Positions 8,205 to 17,111 of a stretch of 64,000 nucleotides of DNA are shown one piece after another. Within the stretch, counting starts at the first letter, position 1. Each line of letters opens with the position of its first letter. This DNA is from an uncultured Desulfobacter sp. Its GTDB lineage: Bacteria > Desulfobacterota > Desulfobacteria > Desulfobacterales > Desulfobacteraceae. The stretch lies in the NCBI RefSeq assembly GCF_963664415.1, contig NZ_OY761440.1, forward strand, positions 1,054,001 to 1,118,000. The letters are read 5' to 3'. The position numbers were made by a program, and so were the translations under genes. The notes beneath the pieces were generated by a model. That model had not been told where the DNA came from, searched no databases, and saw only the letters and a program-made list of their open reading frames with translations.

Positions 8205-10019
8205 TCATCCAATCCTCTCCTTTTCAAGCAGCCGTGAATATTCACCACTGGCCCGGGCAAGCTGTTCATGGCCGCCCCGCTCAATGATCTGCCCGTCCTT
8301 TAACACCAGGATGTGATCACAAGATCTGACGGTTGAAAGGCGGTGGGCAATGATTATGGCCAGACGCCCTTCCATCAATCGCTTCATGGCATCATGGATT
8401 TTCACCTCGGACTGGGAATCCATGTATGAGGTCGCCTCGTCAAAGATAATTAAATCCGGGTTACAGGCAAAGGCCCGGGCAATGCAAACCAGCTGCTTTT
8501 CTCCCGAAGAGAGGGGGCGGCCGCCATCCCGGAGCATGGTGTCAAGCCCGGAAAATTTATCGAACAGAAATGAACAGTTGCCTTGCTTCAGGGCTGCTTC
8601 AAGCGTTAGATCATCCTGGCGGGAACCATTCAGGGAACGGCCAATGTTTTCCCGTACGGTGCCGGAAAACAGGATGGGATCCTGCATGACCAGGGCAGTG
8701 TGATGCCGGATACCGGCAATATCCATGTTCAAATAATCATGACCGTTAATAAGGATGCGGCCGGCCGTGGGACTGTAAAACCCGGCCGTAAGATTGATGA
8801 TGGTACTCTTACCTGCCCCGGTCTGCCCCACAATCCCCATAGCCAGGCCCTTTTCAAGGTTGAAACTGATATTTTTCAATACCGGCGCATCCGGGGTGTA
8901 TGAAAATGATACATCTTCAAATGCCAGTTGCCGGATATTGCCCGGCTCCGCCCCCTGGAATTTTGCCTTATCCTGCCGGGCCTTGGGCGTATTTAATACG
9001 GTAATGATTCTTTCGGCTGAGGCCAAGGCGTTCTGCAGCAGATTAAATTTCTCGGACAACTCTCTCAAGGGCCTGAAAAACAATTTCATATAGGCCAAAA
9101 ACGCCGCAAGTTCACCTATGGTCAACGCATGGTTTTCCACCATAAATGAACCGTTCCAGATAATAACAGCCACGGCAAAGGAGCCCATGAGCCCCACCAT
9201 GGGCATAAACACGGCAAATACCCGGATATGGGCCATGGCAGCCTTGAAATGAGCCATGTTCAGGTGTTTGAACTCATGAATAAAATGCAAAGCGGCCATG
9301 CAGGTCTGGATGGCCCGGATCCCGGTGATGGCTTCGGAAAAACGATGGTTAATCTCAGCATTTTTCTGTCTCAGCGTCCGAAATACCTGGCGCAACAGAC
9401 CGGAGAAATAAACCACCCCCACAAAGATCACGGGAATAAGCAGGCTTAAATAAAAGGTAAGCCGGTGATTGGTGAAAAACAAAATCACAAATACCCCGGC
9501 CATCAGCAGCAGATCCCTGAAAATAAAAACAAGAACGCTTGTAAACATTTCGTTCATATTCTCAATGTCCCCGGCCACCCGGGCCACAAGCCGTCCCGAG
9601 GTATTTTTATCAAAATAGGCCACAGGCAGATCCGTCATATGGTCAAACAGGCGGCACCGCAGATTGAGCATAATTTTCTGGCCCGTATACTCCATGAACA
9701 TGGCCTGGCTGAAATCCAGCACAAAACCTGTGAGGATCACCACGCCGAACCAGCTACCGAAAACAGAGAACTGCGCAATTTCAAACCCCAGGATATTCAC
9801 CCCCGGATCACCTGAAACAAGAATAAACCCGTCAAGGGCCTGCTGGATAAGCCAGGGCTGTAACAGCTCAAAGCCGGTGACCACAAACACCAAAAACGTG
9901 GTTAACCCAAGCATCCAGGCATAGGGCCGAACATAAGGGATCAATGCTTTAAACAAGACCAGATCCGCCAGTTTGACCTTTTTTTCCTCGTCGGAAAAGG
10001 CATGCTGCCGATTGTTCAT
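8205..10019 (-). CDS. ABC exporter half-transporter, catalytic-site subunit (MdlB-like)
   Basis: Fused membrane-ATPase half of a type IV ABC exporter, 604 residues. Six membrane helices occupy about residues 25-330. The ATPase has Walker A GQTGAGKS (398-405), signature LSSGE (503-507) and Walker B LIIFDE with catalytic Glu528. The signature deviates from LSGGQ while Walker B is intact. Its partner shows the mirror image, so the two form a heterodimer with one consensus and one degenerate ATP site. Its ATG overlaps the partner's stop by 4 bases. The substrate is unknown; lipid or drug export is typical of the class. Confidence 0.92.
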   Translation of the reverse strand: MNNRQHAFSDEEKKVKLADLVLFKALIPYVRPYAWMLGLTTFLVFVVTGFELLQPWLIQQALDGFILVSGDPGVNILGFEIAQFSVFGSWFGVVILTGFVLDFSQAMFMEYTGQKIMLNLRCRLFDHMTDLPVAYFDKNTSGRLVARVAGDIENMNEMFTSVLVFIFRDLLLMAGVFVILFFTNHRLTFYLSLLIPVIFVGVVYFSGLLRQVFRTLRQKNAEINHRFSEAITGIRAIQTCMAALHFIHEFKHLNMAHFKAAMAHIRVFAVFMPMVGLMGSFAVAVIIWNGSFMVENHALTIGELAAFLAYMKLFFRPLRELSEKFNLLQNALASAERIITVLNTPKARQDKAKFQGAEPGNIRQLAFEDVSFSYTPDAPVLKNISFNLEKGLAMGIVGQTGAGKSTIINLTAGFYSPTAGRILINGHDYLNMDIAGIRHHTALVMQDPILFSGTVRENIGRSLNGSRQDDLTLEAALKQGNCSFLFDKFSGLDTMLRDGGRPLSSGEKQLVCIARAFACNPDLIIFDEATSYMDSQSEVKIHDAMKRLMEGRLAIIIAHRLSTVRSCDHILVLKDGQIIERGGHEQLARASGEYSRLLEKERIG

Positions 10020-11755
10020 GATCGGCCTCCCAGGGACCGGCTTTCAGACTGCTGAACCCTAAAGGATGTACGATAAAAGGCATTGGAGGCCTTGAGTTGT
10101 TCATGTGTGCCCTGGTCCACAATCCTGCCGTTGTCCATCACATAAATTTGATCACAGTCGGCAAGGGCTGAAATCCTGTGGGAAACCATGACCATAACGG
10201 CATCCCGGTTCATCCGGTTAAGCCCCCGGATCACCCGGTCTGCGGTGCGGGTATCCAGATGGCTGACCGGATCATCCAAAAGCAGCACCGGTTTAGGACG
10301 CACCAGGGTTCGGGCCAGGGTAACCCGCTGTTTCTGGCCGCCGGACAAGGTCACCCCCCGTTCCCCGACCAACGTGCCAAGCCCCTTGGGCATCTGGGCA
10401 ATGGTGTCGCCCAAATCACAAATATGGATTACCTCGTCCAGCACATCACCCTTCTTGTCCCCCTCACCCATGAGCAGATTATCTTCAAGCGTTCCTGAAA
10501 ATAAAAACGGTTCCTGGGCCATAAAACTGATATGACGTCTTAGGAATTGTGGATCAAGGGTTTTCAAATCTTTGCCGTCCAGACTTATCCGGCCGGCCAT
10601 GGGGTCATACAGGCGAGGGATCAATGAAAGCAACGTGGTTTTACCACAGCCAGGCGGTCCGGTAATACCTATCCGGGCACCTGCCGGAATCTCCATTGAA
10701 ATATCAGAAAGCACATTCACCTTATTATCATAGGAAAAACAGACCTGTTCAAACCGGATATTGCCGGTTACACCATCCGGCATTACCGTATCTTCAAGAA
10801 ACGTGATGGCGGACCGGGTGTTCAAAAGCACGTTTATCCGTTTCAAGGAAGCCATGCCGCGCTGCAGCAGATTGGTCATCCATCCGATGGCGATCACCGG
10901 CCAGGCCAGAATCCCCAGGTATTGAATAAAGGCCACAAAATCTCCGGGACTTAACTGATCGTTCATGACCAGGATTCCGCCGTAAAGGATGATGATCAGG
11001 GTGGACGTATTAAAAAACAGTTCCAGCAAGGGGCGCAACAGGGCATTAATGTAAGCCCGTTTCAAATTTTTTCTAAAATATCCCTGTGCGCTGTGCGCCG
11101 TCTTTTGCCGAACCTGGGGCTCAAAATTGAAAACCTTGATGACCCGGATACCGAAAAAACTTTCCCTTACCTGCTCGGTGAGTTCGGAAAAAGCCTCCTG
11201 GGCGGTGGTGTGATAGTTATGCATCCGGTTACCCAGATGTTTTGTGACCAAAACCAGAAAAGGCAAGGGTATAAGGCACAGGGCTGCAAGCTTAGGACTG
11301 GTCCAGACCATAATGCCGATACAGGCACTGCCCAAAAGCAACGTGTCTACCAGGGCAATGATGCCGAAACCAAAGGCCATACGCACATGAAGAATATCCG
11401 ATGTGGCATGGGCCATGATGTCTCCTGCACGGGTTTTATCATAATAGGCCATATCCAGGCCGAGCATATGAGTATACAACTCATCCCGAATACCCCGCTC
11501 AAGATCCCGGGCCGACCCCATTAAAAGCATGCGCCACCCGGAGCGAAGCAAGGTCATGAGCAGCCCTGCCCCCACAATAACAGTGCATTGAATTAAAAGG
11601 ATATGACGGTCAAAATGCGCCTGTGCCAGCGTATCCACAGCCCTGCTGACAATCTGGGGAACCACAAGCTGGAGCAGATCCACCACAATCATAAAAAAAA
11701 CGCCTGCAGCAATTTTTTTAAAATTTTTTCGAAAATAATAAAGGATCAACTTCAA
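10016..11755 (-). CDS. ABC exporter half-transporter, degenerate-site subunit (MdlA-like)
   Basis: 579-residue partner of the next gene. Six membrane helices (about 15-310) are followed by an ATPase with Walker A GPPGCGKT (366-373), canonical signature LSGGQ (470-474) and Walker B VLLLDD (491-496). Asp496 replaces the catalytic glutamate. In known heterodimeric exporters (E. coli MdlA/MdlB, Thermotoga TM287/288) the subunit with Asp supplies the degenerate site together with the partner's altered signature, exactly as here. First gene of a two-gene operon. Confidence 0.92.
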   Translation of the reverse strand: MKLILYYFRKNFKKIAAGVFFMIVVDLLQLVVPQIVSRAVDTLAQAHFDRHILLIQCTVIVGAGLLMTLLRSGWRMLLMGSARDLERGIRDELYTHMLGLDMAYYDKTRAGDIMAHATSDILHVRMAFGFGIIALVDTLLLGSACIGIMVWTSPKLAALCLIPLPFLVLVTKHLGNRMHNYHTTAQEAFSELTEQVRESFFGIRVIKVFNFEPQVRQKTAHSAQGYFRKNLKRAYINALLRPLLELFFNTSTLIIILYGGILVMNDQLSPGDFVAFIQYLGILAWPVIAIGWMTNLLQRGMASLKRINVLLNTRSAITFLEDTVMPDGVTGNIRFEQVCFSYDNKVNVLSDISMEIPAGARIGITGPPGCGKTTLLSLIPRLYDPMAGRISLDGKDLKTLDPQFLRRHISFMAQEPFLFSGTLEDNLLMGEGDKKGDVLDEVIHICDLGDTIAQMPKGLGTLVGERGVTLSGGQKQRVTLARTLVRPKPVLLLDDPVSHLDTRTADRVIRGLNRMNRDAVMVMVSHRISALADCDQIYVMDNGRIVDQGTHEQLKASNAFYRTSFRVQQSESRSLGGRS

Positions 11756-11906
11756 CGTTTAGCTCCGGTAAATCAGATAAAAACAGACATTTTGGAAAAA
11801 TAATCATCCGGGGAAAAATTTCAATATTGAAAGAAACTTAAGACAGGCAGCACATTTTAGCTTTACTCGATAATCCGGTTTTTAAAAATTTTCTCAGGTT
11901 TTTATA

Positions 11907-11935
11907 TTGACACCCATTTTAATGAAATTTACTCT
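11907..11935 (+). promoter_or_regulatory. Possible promoter for the synthetase-like gene
   Basis: TTGACA at 11907-11912, a 17-base spacer and TACTCT at 11930-11935, about 100 bases before the ATG at 12038. The -35 is perfect and the -10 weak. The rest of the 280-base gap after the ABC operon is AT-rich with no gene. Confidence 0.35.
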
Positions 11936-12037
11936 AACAAGAGTACTGATAATCATGGTATGATGATGGCTAAAATCATGTAAGGCTCATCCCTTAGAAT
12001 GTTCCAAATAGAATGTTCCAAATTACGGAGTAAAAAT

Positions 12038-13849
12038 ATGGAAAGCATTGACCTTGACCAAAAGTTCCCCACACGCCTTGACGCGTTCCGCCGTCTGCAC
12101 AGACACACGCTTGACCATCGTGAGCAATTCTGGGCTGCCCAGGCAAAACGGCTGCAGTGGCAGACTGCTTTTTCCTGTGTGGTCAAGGAAGATTTTTCCA
12201 AACCCCAGGCATCCTGGTTTTATGACGGACATATCAACGCTACCCAAAACGCACTTCATAGAATCATTGAGCAAGGCAAAGGAGAAACACCGGCTCTGGT
12301 CTTTTATCAAAAATCGGGAAACGTTGCCACGCTGACGTTCAATGAACTTGAAGACAAAGTGCTCACACTTGCCGCGGCGTTTAAAAACAGTGGTCTTGCT
12401 CCCGGGGACTGCATCGCCTTAAACCTGCCAAGCTGTCCCGAATTTATTATCAGCGCCCTGGCCGCCGCCTACCTTGGCATCACTTACCTGCCCATGGGTT
12501 GCCATCTGCCCCCGTCCATTGTGGCAGAGGATATCCTTGCGTCAAAAGCAAAACTTGTCATCATGACAGCCGGCAATGCCTACGAACAAAAAAAGGACCA
12601 TGTCCTGAAAATCCAAGCCCTGCTCAAAGATCAGCCCATTCTCATCTCAAATGAACCGCTTGAAGGAGTGCCAACCTTTGAAGCCTATATGGCCCAGGCA
12701 GATCGTTCCGGACTGGAACCGGCCACCCCCCGGGGGGATCATCCCCTGTTTAAGGTATATGAAAACCGCCTGGCCGGCAAACCTGTGGGATCTGTTTTCC
12801 CCACCGGTGGATTTGTGGTCCAGGCCCACGCCTCCTTTGATGATATTTTCAATAAACCCCTTGACCAGGACAAGCCCGAGATGATCATCAACACGATGGA
12901 TATGAGCAAGGCACCAACCCAGGCATACGCACTGTGGGGGCCTTTAACCAATGGCACAGCCATTATCCTCATAGATGAAGATATCCAGTTAAATACCATC
13001 GAAAAAATTCTCAATGAACAGCCAAATCCTGCGCTGCTGTGCCGACCAAATTTGATTTCATCACTCAGGGAACAACTGGGGCAGGGCCAACTGAACACAA
13101 ACAAACGGTTTCCCGTAATTGCCTGCTGCGGCAACGCCCTTCCCCCCCGGCTGGTTAAATATGCAGACGGTATACTGGTTAACGGTCCGGAACGGGTGGT
13201 AAACCTGTGGGTGCAAAGTAAAAGCGGTACGGCACTGCTCAATTCATATCCGACCCCGGAACTGAACCGTCCCGGTGCCATAGGGTTTGGCGCTTTAGGG
13301 GTAGAGCCTCTGATCATGAGCGATTTTGGCGAACCCTGTAAAACCAACATCAGCGGCAATCTGGTCTTTGACCGATCATGGCCCGCCATGGCAACAGCCA
13401 CCACGGGCACAGCCGAACATTTCAAAAAAACCTATTTTTCAAAATTCCCAGGTTGTTTCTTTACTTACGACGGGGTCAGGTCAGACAAAGACGGTTTTTT
13501 CTGGTTCATGGGACGGCTTGATGACAGCATTAAGGTCAAAGGACAAAGTATGGGCGCATCCTTAATTGAAGGCGTTCTGACCTCCCACTCCCTGGTAGAT
13601 GAAGCTGCGATTATCAGCGGCCAGGACAGCTCCGGAGAGGAGATTGTGGCCTTTGTTGTGCCCAGTAAGGCGATCCAGGATGAACAAACATGTATTGACC
13701 AAATAAAAAAATATATCGCCGATAAAATCGGCCATTTTGCCGTACCGGAAAAGATCATCATTACAGATCAGCTGCCAAGGACCCCCACAGGAAAACTGTT
13801 CAGATCTGTTTTGCGCCGTATTGCCTCCGGGGAGGAGACCCTGGAATAG
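12038..13849 (+). CDS. Acetyl-CoA-synthetase-like protein with degenerate active-site motifs
   Basis: 603 residues from the ATG at 12038, which has a GGAG box; an upstream start at 11999 is in frame but lacks one. The N-terminus (FWAAQAKRLQW, then SWFYDGHINATQNALHR) and C-terminus (GRLDDSIKVKGQ at about 492-503; PTGKLFRSVLRR with Lys586) follow the acetyl/propionyl-CoA synthetase pattern. The ATP-phosphate loop, normally TSG[ST]TGxPKG, is replaced near residues 240-252 by a sequence lacking Ser/Thr-Gly repeats. The adenine-motif TETG is replaced by QSKSG (about 393-397). Adenylation may be lost, with a binding or regulatory role. It is 61 bases upstream of a butyrate kinase/phosphotransbutyrylase fusion. 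Confidence 0.8.
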   Translation: MESIDLDQKFPTRLDAFRRLHRHTLDHREQFWAAQAKRLQWQTAFSCVVKEDFSKPQASWFYDGHINATQNALHRIIEQGKGETPALVFYQKSGNVATLTFNELEDKVLTLAAAFKNSGLAPGDCIALNLPSCPEFIISALAAAYLGITYLPMGCHLPPSIVAEDILASKAKLVIMTAGNAYEQKKDHVLKIQALLKDQPILISNEPLEGVPTFEAYMAQADRSGLEPATPRGDHPLFKVYENRLAGKPVGSVFPTGGFVVQAHASFDDIFNKPLDQDKPEMIINTMDMSKAPTQAYALWGPLTNGTAIILIDEDIQLNTIEKILNEQPNPALLCRPNLISSLREQLGQGQLNTNKRFPVIACCGNALPPRLVKYADGILVNGPERVVNLWVQSKSGTALLNSYPTPELNRPGAIGFGALGVEPLIMSDFGEPCKTNISGNLVFDRSWPAMATATTGTAEHFKKTYFSKFPGCFFTYDGVRSDKDGFFWFMGRLDDSIKVKGQSMGASLIEGVLTSHSLVDEAAIISGQDSSGEEIVAFVVPSKAIQDEQTCIDQIKKYIADKIGHFAVPEKIIITDQLPRTPTGKLFRSVLRRIASGEETLE

Positions 13850-13910
13850 CATCTCAACCCAAAACAAATCCTTTAAATTAATTGATCATAAACAAAGGGA
13901 ATCCTAAAAA

Positions 13911-16379
13911 GTGAGCGCTGAACTTCGTAATAAAATAATTGAAGCCGTGGGCGAAATCGGAAAAATCAATATTTCCATGTCCGCTTTTGAAAGGGATCTG
14001 ACAGTGACCAGTGAGGCATGGCTGGCAGATCTTTCAGAACAGATCAAACAAGGCATGGCTACTTCGGATGCCAGACTGATGCAGAGCGATATTTCAGCAA
14101 TCATCGAAGTCCTGCTTAAATCGCCTCCTTCCCCCGGAATCAATACCATTGTAGGCAATGCCCTGTCCATGATGCTGGAAATGGAACGTTCTAGTCAGGA
14201 AAAATCTCCGGCACTACAACGTCTTCTCGGCCCATCCCTGGCTCGGGAAGCCCAGCGGGAAGAGATGAAATTTCTTCTGCTGAATCCGGGCACTGTCTCC
14301 ACCCGGATTGCCGTATACCAGGGCGTAGAAGAAATCCATCGTTTTGAAATACATGTTCTTCCCGATGAGGAAGACAGCATAGACCGCAGGACTAAGGCTG
14401 TGGCAACACACCTGGACCGTGCCGGCATTGCCCTTGACTCCTTTGACGGCATCGCCTGCCAGGGCGGTTTTCTCAGGCCCATCCCATCCGGCACCTACCG
14501 GGTGGTCCCGGAAATGCTCAAGGATCTTGTGGAGAAGCCGTTGAGGTCCCATGCCAGCAACATGGGTATTCCCATGGGCATGGAACTGGCCCGGATGGCC
14601 GGCAGTCAAAAGGATCCGCTGTTAACCACCACAGATCCCTTTGTCTGTGATGAACTGGATCTGGTGGACCGGGTCACAGGATTTGTAAGAATCAAACGCA
14701 ATGGGGCCGGCGCACATTATTTAAGCCACAAGGCCGCATGGCGGATCGTGGCATCTTTAATGAATCAGACCCCGGAACATGTGAATGCCGTCACCGCCCA
14801 TTTAGGCGGGGGAACCTCCCTTGCCGCGCACAGACAAGGACGGGTCTCCATGCTCATAGATGCCTATTCCGGCCTGCCGTCAACGAGCAGAAGCGGTGCC
14901 ATCGACATCGACCGGGTACTTAAAGCCATCAAATCCAAGGATATTTCCATCCGTGACCTTGAACAGGTTATAGACAGCCGGGGCGGACTTCTCTCACTTG
15001 TGGGCACCAATGATTTCTATGCCATGATCGGGTTCCTGCGCCAGGGGTCCACCCCTGTACAGCGCAAAAAAATAGAACTGGTTCAAAACTTTATGGCAAG
15101 AAAAATTGCCGGGGGCATGCTTAAGCTCACAGCAGACGGTGCAGATGTCAGGGTCATGGCCATCACCGGCGGACTTGCCAAAAACCCGGATATGATGCAC
15201 CGGGTCAAGCAGAATATTGCAGGGCGTTACCCTGTGGTGATCATGCCCGGTTACTTTGAGCATGACGCCCTGGCGGCCGGACAGATCCGGGGGTATTTTG
15301 CCCCTGAGTCTCTCAAAGATTACGAAACCGAGCGGGATGCCCTGGCCCAAAAAAGGCATGACGAAGACACATTGATTGACACCCCTGTATTCAAACGTGA
15401 AATCAGGTTCAAGAAAAAGGGCGCTCCGTTGACGACCCTGGATGATATCATTGATGCGGCATACCTGACGGTCGAGGAAAATTATGCGCCGACCATTGCC
15501 ATTGTGGGCGCCAGCAACGAAGAAGCGATCCAGGCGGCCAAACGGGCCAATGAAGAAGGCCAGTTCCGCATTTCCAAATTTGTACTTCTTGGCGACTTTC
15601 AGGAAATCAGCCAGATGGCCTATGAATACGACCTTGTCATTGACAATGACAACTACACCATCATCGATACGGAAACACCTGTGGAAGAAGCGGTGAGTCT
15701 TTTAGACCAAGGCAAAGTTGATATTCTTATGAAAGGGCGCATCCATACCGAGGACATCCTCAGGGGCGTTTTCAAATACCTGAAAGCCAGCGGCCGGCTC
15801 CAAAAAGGCCAGGTCATGAGCCACACCGCCATTGTGGATATTCCCACCCGAAACAAACTGCTGGCGTTTTCTGACGGGGCGTTAAACACTTACCCGGACG
15901 AAGAAAAACGTGTGGCCATCCTTGAGAATGCTTTAAAAGTGGTACACAACCTCAATATCAAGGTTCCCAAGGTGGCAGTGATATCTGCCGTTGAAAACGT
16001 CAACCGCAGCGTGGACAGTTCCATCGAAGCAGAGCGTATTGCGGCCCGTTTCGCAGACAGGGACGACTGCATCGTTGAAGGCCCGCTATCTTTGGATGTG
16101 GCCATGGATCTCTCCATTGCAGAAGAAAAACATTACTCGGGCCGAATCCGGGGCAATGCCGATGTGCTGATACTGCCCGACATTGATTCAGGCAATGTTT
16201 TATGGAAAACCCTGACAACCCAGTCCGGGGCAGCCCTTGCCGGAGTTATTTTATGTGGTGATATGCCCCTGATCCTGACATCACGGGGGGATTCGATACG
16301 GTCAAAACTGGCGTCATTGTCCCTTGCAGTCAAATTTTACTTTGATCTCAAAAATGAAACCAAGGAGACGTCTTTATAA
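13911..16379 (+). CDS. Butyrate kinase-phosphate butyryltransferase fusion with an N-terminal extension
   Basis: One 822-residue frame from GTG 13911. Residues 1-117 match no domain I recognise. Residues about 118-470 are an acetate/butyrate kinase fold of the Buk branch (LNPGTVSTRIAV at 124-135; AHLGGG at 296-301, then SLAAHRQGR). Residues about 505-815 are a phosphate acetyl/butyryltransferase of the Ptb branch (LMKGRIHTED at 606-615; LPDIDSGNVLWKTL at 755-768; LTSRGDS). Separate Ptb and Buk convert acyl-CoA to acyl-phosphate and then acid plus ATP. Fused, they could channel acyl-phosphate. The preceding synthetase-like gene suggests an acyl-CoA/acid interconversion locus. The stop codon is the first triplet of repeat copy 1. 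Confidence 0.9.
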   Translation: MSAELRNKIIEAVGEIGKINISMSAFERDLTVTSEAWLADLSEQIKQGMATSDARLMQSDISAIIEVLLKSPPSPGINTIVGNALSMMLEMERSSQEKSPALQRLLGPSLAREAQREEMKFLLLNPGTVSTRIAVYQGVEEIHRFEIHVLPDEEDSIDRRTKAVATHLDRAGIALDSFDGIACQGGFLRPIPSGTYRVVPEMLKDLVEKPLRSHASNMGIPMGMELARMAGSQKDPLLTTTDPFVCDELDLVDRVTGFVRIKRNGAGAHYLSHKAAWRIVASLMNQTPEHVNAVTAHLGGGTSLAAHRQGRVSMLIDAYSGLPSTSRSGAIDIDRVLKAIKSKDISIRDLEQVIDSRGGLLSLVGTNDFYAMIGFLRQGSTPVQRKKIELVQNFMARKIAGGMLKLTADGADVRVMAITGGLAKNPDMMHRVKQNIAGRYPVVIMPGYFEHDALAAGQIRGYFAPESLKDYETERDALAQKRHDEDTLIDTPVFKREIRFKKKGAPLTTLDDIIDAAYLTVEENYAPTIAIVGASNEEAIQAAKRANEEGQFRISKFVLLGDFQEISQMAYEYDLVIDNDNYTIIDTETPVEEAVSLLDQGKVDILMKGRIHTEDILRGVFKYLKASGRLQKGQVMSHTAIVDIPTRNKLLAFSDGALNTYPDEEKRVAILENALKVVHNLNIKVPKVAVISAVENVNRSVDSSIEAERIAARFADRDDCIVEGPLSLDVAMDLSIAEEKHYSGRIRGNADVLILPDIDSGNVLWKTLTTQSGAALAGVILCGDMPLILTSRGDSIRSKLASLSLAVKFYFDLKNETKETSL

Positions 16380-16471
16380 CGGCCATGGGCCGACCTGACA
16401 TATCATCTGCCAGGCTCAGCCCACAACAAAGCTTGAAAAATCTGAGTAACTTACCCAGACTTTCTTATAAA
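16377..16471 (+). repeat. Structured repeat family, copy 1
   Basis: First of five related sequences of about 95 nt. Hairpin 1 pairs TGGGC with GCCCA and CCTG with CAGG. The linker CCACAACAAA is conserved. Hairpin 2 pairs AATCTG with CAGACTT around loop AACTTA, and the unit ends CTTATAAA. It starts at the stop codon of the kinase fusion and ends 135 bases before the PilZ gene. A short frame at 16385-16582 inside it is not believed. Confidence 0.8.
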
Positions 16472-16605
16472 GAGCATATTATAATCAGCAATGCCCGCCA
16501 AAATATCGCTGGCAGCCTTTTGATCCTTGAAAAACAGGCCATCCTGCCTTATAGTTTTGGTATTCATTGCAAGTCCTATTAGGCCTAAACGGAGAATGAT
16601 AAAAA

Positions 16606-17076
16606 ATGACGATACCAAAAGTCTTCGTAAACCAAGAACTAAAGGCCACTATTGCTTGTGAATCATGCGGACAGACCTACACCAAGGACGTATCCAAATT
16701 CATCGAGCATAAGGCCCAGATCCGGTTGAAATACACATGCAAGTGCGGACATAGTTCCAGCGTGAGCTTAGAAAGACGGCAGGTCTTTAGAAAGGAAGTC
16801 CGCTTTAAAGGAATTCTCATCCAAAACAAAAAGCAGCACCCCGGTCTGGTCACGGACCTCTCACGCAACGGCATCCGATTTGAAACCCGGGAAAGGGCCT
16901 TTCTCAAAGTGGGCAACACGGCTGAGGTCGTGTTTTCCCTGGACAATCCGACCCACTCCGAGATTCATAGACTCATAAGGATTCGAAAGGCCTTTTCCGG
17001 CTACAAATTTGGCTGCGAATTTGTGGAAACCGAACATTTGGACGATCTGGGCAAATATTTTTTATTTCATTTCTAG
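16606..17076 (+). CDS. Zinc-ribbon PilZ-domain protein
   Basis: 156 residues. Residues 1-50 hold Cys18-x2-Cys21 and Cys44-x-Cys46, a possible zinc ribbon. Residues 56-156 are a PilZ domain with the c-di-GMP motifs RxxxR (Arg57/Arg61) and DxSxxG (Asp83, Ser85, Gly88). PilZ proteins pass c-di-GMP levels on to motility or surface structures. An HD-GYP phosphodiesterase and flagellar genes elsewhere in the window fit such signalling. Structured repeat copy 1 lies upstream on the same strand. Confidence 0.88.
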   Translation: MTIPKVFVNQELKATIACESCGQTYTKDVSKFIEHKAQIRLKYTCKCGHSSSVSLERRQVFRKEVRFKGILIQNKKQHPGLVTDLSRNGIRFETRERAFLKVGNTAEVVFSLDNPTHSEIHRLIRIRKAFSGYKFGCEFVETEHLDDLGKYFLFHF

Positions 17077-17111
17077 AAGCCGATTCATCAATTACCAAAC
17101 AGGCTCTAAAT

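Noticed and set aside
12739..13425. 228-residue open frame on the minus strand
   Set aside because: It lies fully antisense to the synthetase-like gene, has no ribosome site and its composition is that of a shadow frame.
16385..16582. 65-residue frame after the kinase-transferase fusion
   Set aside because: Encoded almost entirely by structured repeat copy 1. Other copies do not keep the frame open.
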